Positions 45,066 to 50,879 of a DNA stretch of 50,879 nt are shown piece after piece; position 1 is the first letter of the stretch; every line of letters starts with the position of its first letter. Under the pieces are notes generated by a model. That model saw nothing but the letters and a program-made list of their open reading frames with translations. It ran no database searches and was not told the origin of the DNA. The DNA is taken from the NCBI GenBank assembly GCA_902494625.1, contig CABUUB010000007.1, positions 1 through 50,879 of the forward strand, given 5' to 3'. The translations under genes were made by a program, and so were the position numbers. Origin of the DNA: an uncultured Collinsella sp. Its GTDB lineage: Bacteria > Actinomycetota > Coriobacteriia > Coriobacteriales > Coriobacteriaceae.

Positions 45066-47254
45066 TCGATGCACCCGACCACGCCGCTCAGGAGCGGGGC
45101 AATCGTTCGGCAGGGGTATGGCTCCTTGTCGCTCTGCTGGGGATAGCGCTCTCGGTTGTTGCCGGCATGATGAGCTACGGTTACGCGACGGCCCAAGCCG
45201 AGCAGCGCTTTGCCGACGTTGTCGATTACGTGGCGACGCAGAGCCTTTCCTACGATGCATTCAATAGCGCCTATACGACCAAAAACCTGATTCGCGTTAT
45301 GGAGATCGCAAGAGAGACGGCGCGCGATATGGAGCGCGACGGTTCGGTGGATAACGCCATGTTGGAGCAATATGCCGACCAGTTCAACGTGGGTGCACTG
45401 ATCGTGACGGACGCATCAGGCAATTTGGTGTCCGAGTCCTCGACGGATGGCGTGGGCTACGAGTCGCTCGCTACGTATCTCAAGGAAGCACCCGTGCTGG
45501 AGGTGGCAGCCCATCCGCTTAAGTCCTATACCGCCCGCATTACGCTTTCGGATGATTCGGTCGCAGACATTGGCTGCGTAACCCGGCAGGATGACGAGGG
45601 CATCGTTGTCGCAGTAAGGCATCAGAGCGCGAAGGCAGTTGCAAGCAATACGCTCAAACTGCAGAGCTTGCTTGATGGCTATGAAACCATCGATAGCGGC
45701 AATATCGTGATCGAAAGCGACGGCAAGGTCGTTGCGACCAATGCCGTTGAACCCACCGTATTGGGCGTGTTCGATCTGCCTGCGACGGATGTCTTCATTG
45801 TCGACGGTATTAAGGATCGATGCCTGGCTAGTAAGGTCAGATTGGTTAACGCCGACGGCGAGTGGTATTTGGGCACATTTGGAAAAGCGCACAAATTCTA
45901 TGTGTACACCTATGCCTCGGCGCAGCGCTACTTTGAGGTCGCCGCGGCTGTTGCCGCCGGCGTGCTGGTGCTCTACGGCGGTGTTATAGCCGTTGTTGTG
46001 ACGGTGCGTCGCCGCGCTGATCGTCGACGTTTGACGGACTTGCTGCAGCAGGAGCGCGACTATGGCGACAAGCTGGCAAAGGCGGCGCGTGAGGCCTCGT
46101 CTGCCAACTCGGCAAAGACGGAGTTTCTGCGTCGCATGAGCCACGATCTGCGCACGCCCATCAACGGCATTCGCGGCATGGTCGAGGTTGGCGATGCCAA
46201 TGCGGACGATCTGCAAAAGCAGACCGAGTGCCGCTCAAAGATCTGGACGGCATCGGGACTGCTGCTCGACCTTGCCAACGAGGCACTCGATATGAGCCGC
46301 CTGGAGAGCGGACAGATCGACCTGAACCTCGTACCCATAAATTTGGTGGCTCTCAACTGTGAAGTGCGCGATATTTTGGAGCGCCAGGCCGAGGAGCGTC
46401 TGGTGACAATTATCTGCGACCAGCAGGCGCTTGATCATCCCTATGCACGGGTGAGCGTGACGCACCTCAAGCGCTTGTTGCTCAATATTGCCGGCAATGC
46501 CGTCAAGTACAACCGCCAGGGCGGCTATGTTTGCCTGGTGTGCCGCGAGGTGGAGCCAGCGGATGGCGTCCCCGTCTATGAATACACGATCGCCGACAAC
46601 GGTATTGGCATGAGCGAGGAGTTCCAACAGCACCTCTACGAGCCGTTTTGCCGCGAGGAGCAACAGGTGGAAGGCGCTTCATCGGGAACTGGCCTGGGCG
46701 CGCCTATCGCAAAACAGTTGGTCGAGCTTATGGGCGGAACCATGAGCTTTACGAGCGTCTTGGGGCAGGGGACGACGTTTACCATCCGCCTGCCGCTTGA
46801 GAAATGCAAGCGCTCCGAGATTCCTCGGGCAGTTCGCGCGGATGCGGGCGATGGCGATGCGCTTCAGGGCTTGCGCGTTTTGCTCGTAGAGGATAACGAT
46901 CTGAATGCCGAGATCGCGCAGTTTACGCTCGGCCGTGCCGGTGCCGTCGTGACGCATGCTAAGGATGGCGAGTCTGCCGTTGAGGCGTTTGCCGCGAGCG
47001 CACCGCACGAGTACGACGTGGTGTTGATGGACATCATGATGCCCGGTATCGATGGCCTTGAGGCCACGCGTCGAATTCGAGCACTCGATCGCGAGGATGC
47101 CGCGACCACGCCGATTATCGCCGTGAGTGCCAATGCCTTTGCCGACGACCGCAGGCTTTCGCGTGAGGCGGGCATGGACGCGCACCTGAGTAAACCCGTG
47201 AGCTCGCAGGAACTTGTTGAGGCGCTTGCGCACATGGCTGCTGACGCTTTATAA
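45062..47254 (+). CDS. Hybrid sensor histidine kinase with receiver domain
   Basis: A 730-residue membrane kinase. Helices near 19-40 and 293-314 bracket a periplasmic-side sensor domain of about 250 residues with dCache-like alternation. The phospho-acceptor is H361 in MSHDLRTPINGIRG, and the ATPase motifs are NAVKYNRQGG, DNGIGM and GTGLG. A C-terminal receiver has phospho-acceptor D657 in VVLMDIMMPGIDG and K in LSKPV. It has no output domain, so an Hpt protein or a second regulator elsewhere must complete the relay. It is translationally coupled to the solute-binding lipoprotein. Confidence 0.93.
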   Translation: MIDAPDHAAQERGNRSAGVWLLVALLGIALSVVAGMMSYGYATAQAEQRFADVVDYVATQSLSYDAFNSAYTTKNLIRVMEIARETARDMERDGSVDNAMLEQYADQFNVGALIVTDASGNLVSESSTDGVGYESLATYLKEAPVLEVAAHPLKSYTARITLSDDSVADIGCVTRQDDEGIVVAVRHQSAKAVASNTLKLQSLLDGYETIDSGNIVIESDGKVVATNAVEPTVLGVFDLPATDVFIVDGIKDRCLASKVRLVNADGEWYLGTFGKAHKFYVYTYASAQRYFEVAAAVAAGVLVLYGGVIAVVVTVRRRADRRRLTDLLQQERDYGDKLAKAAREASSANSAKTEFLRRMSHDLRTPINGIRGMVEVGDANADDLQKQTECRSKIWTASGLLLDLANEALDMSRLESGQIDLNLVPINLVALNCEVRDILERQAEERLVTIICDQQALDHPYARVSVTHLKRLLLNIAGNAVKYNRQGGYVCLVCREVEPADGVPVYEYTIADNGIGMSEEFQQHLYEPFCREEQQVEGASSGTGLGAPIAKQLVELMGGTMSFTSVLGQGTTFTIRLPLEKCKRSEIPRAVRADAGDGDALQGLRVLLVEDNDLNAEIAQFTLGRAGAVVTHAKDGESAVEAFAASAPHEYDVVLMDIMMPGIDGLEATRRIRALDREDAATTPIIAVSANAFADDRRLSREAGMDAHLSKPVSSQELVEALAHMAADAL

Positions 47255-47256
47255 GC

Positions 47257-47298
47257 ATATGGCCCGGTTCCAATGTTGGTTGGACCCGGGCCATATTG
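47257..47298. terminator. Hairpin between convergent kinase and oxidase-fold genes
   Basis: ATATGGCCCGG (47257-47267) pairs with CCGGGCCATAT (47286-47296) with inner extension. It starts 3 bases after the kinase stop. The following TTGCTATT is only weakly T-rich. Confidence 0.7.
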
Positions 47299-47323
47299 CT
47301 ATTGATGAGGCCTGCTGAGGGAC

Positions 47324-47803
47324 TTACTTTTCCTGAATCTGCTTACCGCAGAGATGCTCGATCGTAATCTCGTAGAGCTGGACGCCCTTGATGTCTTTGG
47401 CGATTTCCTCTTCGACTTCCTCGGCGGAAGGGTAGTACTTAAGGGCGAGCTGGCGGACTTTGTCTTCGATAAACGCGGGGGTGTCATTCGCCAGGCGACA
47501 GCGGCCAAAGACCACGGTACTCATAACGTAGGGAGCCCAGTCACCGTCCCTGTACCACTCGTTGCCGTAAACGGTAAAGCAGACCTTGTCATCGCGCTTG
47601 AGTGCGTCGACCTTGTGGCCGGCTTTGGCGCCATGGAAATAGATCTTGTCGTGCTCGGTGTCAAAGAAGTAGTTGACGGGAATGGCGTACGGGTAGCCAT
47701 CGTCGCCGTTGACGGCAAAGACGCCGCGCTTGCAGGTAGCGAGCAGTTCGCGCGCTTCCTCGTCAGTGATGGCGCGTTTCTTTCGACGTAAGGGCCTAAA
47801 CAT
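47324..47803 (-). CDS. Pyridoxamine 5'-phosphate oxidase-family flavoprotein (NimA-like)
   Basis: A 159-residue protein of the PNPOx-like split-barrel fold. The N-terminus EARELLATCKRGVFAVNGDD and YPYAIPVNYFFD match the flavin-binding first strands, and IYFHGAKAGHKVDALKRDDKVCF is the second half of the core (quoted from about 53 to 75). This is the branch that includes 5-nitroimidazole reductases and haem-binding proteins, so FMN or haem could be bound. GAAAGGAAG lies upstream of the ATG. It stands alone between two sensor systems. Substrate unknown; drug reduction is possible, but not predicted from the residues. Confidence 0.9.
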   Translation of the reverse strand: MFRPLRRKKRAITDEEARELLATCKRGVFAVNGDDGYPYAIPVNYFFDTEHDKIYFHGAKAGHKVDALKRDDKVCFTVYGNEWYRDGDWAPYVMSTVVFGRCRLANDTPAFIEDKVRQLALKYYPSAEEVEEEIAKDIKGVQLYEITIEHLCGKQIQEK

Positions 47804-47844
47804 CGTTGGCTTCCTTTCTACTGGGCATGGTTGTTGAGCACAAA

Positions 47845-50649
47845 CTATAGCGAAACGGATCCGTTTTTCTTGATGCGGGCGAGTATGTTTTTGAGCTTGT
47901 TAAAGTCGAGCGGTTTGGACAGATGGGCGTTCATACCGGCGTCGTGTGCCGCCTTGGCGTCCTCGGCAAAGGCATTGGCGGTGAGCGCGATGATGGGGAT
48001 ATCGGCTGCATCGACTTTCTCGCTCAGACGAATCGCGCGGGTCGCCTCGTAGCCGTCCATGTCCGGCATCATAATGTCCATCAGGATCGCATCGAAGCTG
48101 CCGGCGGGATGCGATAGGTACAGATCGACGACTTCGTTGCCGTTGACGGCGCGGGTGACCACGACGCCCTCGGATTCTAGCAGCGCCTGGGCAATCTCGG
48201 CATTCAATTCGTTGTCTTCGGCGAGCAGCACGTTCATGTTGGCAAGCGAGCAGTCGAGCGCCTTCTCGACCGTATCCGTCCGCGCCCGGGGGTTCTTGTC
48301 GATATCGAGCGGAATTTCCACGTAGAACGTGGTACCCACATGGAGTTCGCTGGTGACTTCGATGGTGCCGCCCATCAGTTCAATAAGCGACTTGACGATT
48401 GGCATGCCCATGCCGGTTCCTTGGAACTTGCTGCGCGCATCGTCACCTTCTTGGGCAAACGGCTCATAGATATGCTTTAAAAACTCGGGAGCCATGCCAA
48501 TGCCGGTATCCGAAACGCTAAAGGAAAAGAGCGCGCGCCCGTTATCGAGTGGCTTGGTCTTTGAACTAAAGGTGACGGAGCCGCCGTGCTTGTTGTACTT
48601 AATGCTGTTGTCTAACAGGTTGATCATGATCTGTCGGATATGGGTGGGACTGCCGATCATGTATGGCCCCGTGGCGTACGGCAGGCTATTGTTCTGCATT
48701 GTGATGCCGTTACTGGACGCGCGGAGCTTGCACAGCACCAGTGTATCGTCACAGAGCTCTTTGAGGTTAAAAGGCGCATGCTCCAGTGTTAGCTTGCGGT
48801 CTTCGATTTTGCCCATCTCGAGGATGTCGTTGATCAGCGAGAGCAGGTGATTGGCGGCAACGCGCGCCTTGGCACGGCTCTCGCGGGCGACTTGCATGTC
48901 GCCTTCCTTCAATTCCTCGATCTCGATAAGGCCCAGGATACCGTTGAGCGGCGTACGGATGTCGTGGCTCATGCGCGTGAGGAATGCCGTCTTAGCGGCG
49001 TTGGCAGCATCGGCTTTTTTGCGCTCGGTTCGAGCGCGCACGAGCGCCCAGATGAGCAGGATGATGCCGACCGACAACATACCGATGAGGGTAGCTGCAA
49101 TGGCGGTGCGGTTGCGATAAAGGAATTGAAGCGTGTTGGATTCCTGGGCCGTGTACGACGTGGAGGAGAAATTGCTTGCGGAGAGCGATTCTCCGGCATT
49201 GATGATGCCCTTGTTGATGATTCCCAACAGCTCGGGTTTTCCGCGCGAAATCCAGCACGAGATCTCACAGGTGTCAGGGAGCTCGGTCGTCTCGCAGTCC
49301 TCGAGATTGTAACGGTCACCGATGGTTTTTACGCGTGAACTGGGAGCGACGATGCAGTGCGCCGTTCCCTTCCTGAGGGCGTCGAACGCTTCATCGTCGG
49401 ATTGGTATTCGGTTACGGTCGCTGTGGGGAACAGACTTTCAAGTGCATTTTTGTTGACAAACGATGATTTGGTACAGGCGATGTTCTGAAGGTCTTTGTT
49501 CAGGTTGCTGCCGGTGTGGATGGCGGTGAGGGATATGGTCCCCAACGATATCGACTGCACAACGCCTGTTTGCTCGGCAAACCAGTAATCTCGGTATACC
49601 GGCAGCGCAACGTCTATGCTTCCCTTTGACAGGGCCTTTGACATCATCTTGTAGCTATCAAAGGCGACGGTTTTGACCGTAATGCCAAATTTATCGTGTA
49701 ACGTCGTCGCAAGCGATGCGAGCGAGCCTTCCATTTCGCCGTCTTCGTCTTCGTTGCAGTAGGGGAGTTTGCCCGTAATGTAGCCGAGCGTGATGGTGTT
49801 GTCATTTGCTTTGAGCCAGGAACGTTCGGGGCCGTTGAGCGATGATGAACCGCTGTTTTGGGCCGAGTAGTTAGATTTGACTTCGTCGATATAGCGTGGG
49901 TTGACGCAGGCGATTGCCGACATGGCGGCATTGATGTCGTCCATCAGGTCGGGGCGGCTTTTGGGGACGGCAAAATAGTAGTCGCTCGAACCAATGTAGA
50001 ACATGGGGGAGGCGCTGGGCGACGAAGTCGTGTCGTTCGTGATGATGGCATCGACCTCGTTGTTTGCGAGCGCGTCAAAGAGGGCACCGCCAGTGTCGAT
50101 TTCTTTATAGGTGCAGGTAATGCCTTCGTTGGCGAGCCACTGCTGGCCAACGAAGGTTTGCATAACGCCGGGGTTGCAGCCGATGGTAAGGCCTTGGAGC
50201 GCTTGGGGGTCACCCTTGGCCAGATCGTCACGATCGGGCTTGGCGTAGATGAAGTAGCGCTCGGTGCCCTCGGGGTTCGAGGAAAAGAGCAGCTTTTGGG
50301 CGCGTTCCTCGGAGTAGGAGATGTTGGGCATGAGGTCGATCTCGCCCGCCTCGAGCATGTCCATAAGCTCGGTGAAGGTGCCGGAGACATATTCGTACCG
50401 CCAGCCGGGCGTGTAGTACGACAGGGTCTGGAGGTACTCGTAACCCCATCCCGAGAGACGCTCGCCGGGGGTGCCGTTCTGGAAGCCCTCGTTGTTGACG
50501 AGCCAACCAACGCGGACCGTCTTGGCCTGCTGATCGGAGTCGGCGGCAAAGGCAGGGGCGGGCATGATGGTGCTCAGTACCGCGAGCGCGGCAAGCGCGA
50601 CGGCCAGGGTGCGATATATAACTGAACGAAGGACAGCGGAAGCTCTCAC
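47845..50649 (-). CDS. Hybrid sensor kinase with two fused solute-binding domains
   Basis: A 934-residue chain. After a signal peptide cleaved near PAFAA come two solute-binding domains (about 35-265 and 275-505), a membrane helix near 515-540, and a kinase with H562 in MSHDIRTPLNG. ATPase motifs (NSIKYNKHGG, DTGIGM, GTGMGM) and a receiver with D858 in ILMDIMMPDMDG follow. The GTG at 50649 has AGGA 6 bp upstream; a TTG at 50655 is the alternative. This is the EvgS/BvgS-like layout in single-chain form, without the PAS or Hpt domains of those proteins. The neighbouring system 44196-47254 is the split version of the same idea. Confidence 0.92.
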   Translation of the reverse strand: MRASAVLRSVIYRTLAVALAALAVLSTIMPAPAFAADSDQQAKTVRVGWLVNNEGFQNGTPGERLSGWGYEYLQTLSYYTPGWRYEYVSGTFTELMDMLEAGEIDLMPNISYSEERAQKLLFSSNPEGTERYFIYAKPDRDDLAKGDPQALQGLTIGCNPGVMQTFVGQQWLANEGITCTYKEIDTGGALFDALANNEVDAIITNDTTSSPSASPMFYIGSSDYYFAVPKSRPDLMDDINAAMSAIACVNPRYIDEVKSNYSAQNSGSSSLNGPERSWLKANDNTITLGYITGKLPYCNEDEDGEMEGSLASLATTLHDKFGITVKTVAFDSYKMMSKALSKGSIDVALPVYRDYWFAEQTGVVQSISLGTISLTAIHTGSNLNKDLQNIACTKSSFVNKNALESLFPTATVTEYQSDDEAFDALRKGTAHCIVAPSSRVKTIGDRYNLEDCETTELPDTCEISCWISRGKPELLGIINKGIINAGESLSASNFSSTSYTAQESNTLQFLYRNRTAIAATLIGMLSVGIILLIWALVRARTERKKADAANAAKTAFLTRMSHDIRTPLNGILGLIEIEELKEGDMQVARESRAKARVAANHLLSLINDILEMGKIEDRKLTLEHAPFNLKELCDDTLVLCKLRASSNGITMQNNSLPYATGPYMIGSPTHIRQIMINLLDNSIKYNKHGGSVTFSSKTKPLDNGRALFSFSVSDTGIGMAPEFLKHIYEPFAQEGDDARSKFQGTGMGMPIVKSLIELMGGTIEVTSELHVGTTFYVEIPLDIDKNPRARTDTVEKALDCSLANMNVLLAEDNELNAEIAQALLESEGVVVTRAVNGNEVVDLYLSHPAGSFDAILMDIMMPDMDGYEATRAIRLSEKVDAADIPIIALTANAFAEDAKAAHDAGMNAHLSKPLDFNKLKNILARIKKNGSVSL

Positions 50650-50736
50650 ATGCAATCCTAACGAATCGAGACATTACCGCATAAGGATACCAGCTCAGCC
50701 TGCCCAGTCGGCAGCTGTACCGCTAAACGCTCCCGC

Positions 50737-50767
50737 CCGGCAGTTGGGGACAGTCCCTTTCTGCCGG
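50737..50767. repeat. GGGGACAGTCCCTTT-type intergenic hairpin
   Basis: CCGGCAG (50737-50743) pairs with CTGCCGG (50761-50767), enclosing TTGGGGA and TCCCTTT, which pair further. It resembles the dispersed palindromes at 33046 and 39232 in its core. It lies in the gap upstream of the fused kinase. Confidence 0.7.
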
Positions 50768-50826
50768 CACAGACGATATGAGCAGGACATAAAAACATTG
50801 AGAGCCCCTGCTGCATGAAAGACCGC

Positions 50827-50858
50827 GGATTAGGCCGACAATGGTGAGTGTCTAATCC
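50827..50858. repeat. Short inverted repeat at the right edge
   Basis: GGATTAG (50827-50833) is complementary to CTAATCC (50852-50858). A small palindrome CGTGG-CGG-CCACG follows near the window end. Too little sequence remains to say whether this is a terminator, operator or part of a larger repeat. No gene is seen between 50650 and 50879. Confidence 0.4.
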
Positions 50859-50879
50859 AACCGTGGCGGCCACGCCGCA

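Noticed and set aside
1..50879. tRNA or rRNA genes
   Set aside because: No cloverleaf T-arm or rRNA-like stretch was noticed by eye; a covariance-model scan was not possible.

Overview
The window reads as chromosome of a high-GC gut Actinobacterium of the class Coriobacteriia, most likely Collinsella or a close relative. This is inferred from gene content and base composition, not from any search. Supporting signs are a flavodoxin-ferredoxin (EFR1-type) gene, a CD1871A-type CXXC micro-protein beside a polyferredoxin, hybrid kinases with solute-binding sensor domains, a topoisomerase subunit pair lacking the usual gyrase C-terminal motif, and small palindromes built around GTGACAAAGGGAC or GGGGACAGTCCCTTT. 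No tRNA, rRNA, CRISPR array, prophage or transposase gene was seen.

Positions 1-11,550 form an island of small redox and hydrolase genes. A plus-strand run (aldo/keto reductase, RibD/DHFR-like reductase, Tat-type lipoprotein esterase, flavodoxin-like reductase; 462-3731) converges on a shared hairpin with a minus-strand run (aldo/keto reductase, flavodoxin lipoprotein, EFR1 gene with two in-frame TAG codons, Tat-type esterase, truncated DUF4405-like ORF; 7252-3805). A LysR gene diverges from the second run. A conserved block of about 47 bp sits the same distance upstream of two of the three aldo/keto reductases. A MerR gene, a flavodoxin remnant, a carboxymuconolactone decarboxylase-cupin fusion, an alpha/beta hydrolase and another flavodoxin-type reductase follow.

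Positions 11,650-19,940 hold two divergent AAA-type ATPase genes, separated by three tandem 19-bp repeats and a broken ATPase 3' end. Next come a type II topoisomerase A/B pair on the minus strand and an HTH regulator-membrane protein pair behind a near-consensus promoter flanked by inverted repeats. Positions 19,988-25,515 hold a 1455-residue surface protein with a twin-arginine-like leader and an LAGTGD sorting signal, then a LuxR-type regulator. Positions 25,583-29,538 hold a two-component system divergent from a thiol/iron-sulfur module: a 48-residue CXXC micro-protein, a membrane polyferredoxin and a TlpA-like lipoprotein. A single-chain MacB/FtsX-type ABC transporter follows (29,793-33,047).

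Positions 33,171-39,147 carry the most distinctive system: a TetR regulator with several similar operator-like palindromes, a divergent agmatine-deiminase-family enzyme, a carbamoyltransferase-fold enzyme whose HCLP motif is HELP, and two paralogous MFS carriers of different base composition. The set looks like a transported deiminase/carbamoyltransferase pathway for a guanidino compound, but with unusual substrate-site motifs. Positions 39,148-39,594 are gene-free and hold nested inverted repeats, including a 182-bp element.

Positions 39,595-50,879 hold tRNA-dihydrouridine synthase, glutaredoxin, an XRE-zinc-ribbon-TipAS regulator, TrmO, a MalY/PatB aminotransferase, and two sensor systems built from solute-binding domains and hybrid kinases. 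One of these is split into lipoprotein plus kinase and the other is a single fused chain. They converge on a nitroreductase-like flavin/PLP-oxidase-fold gene.
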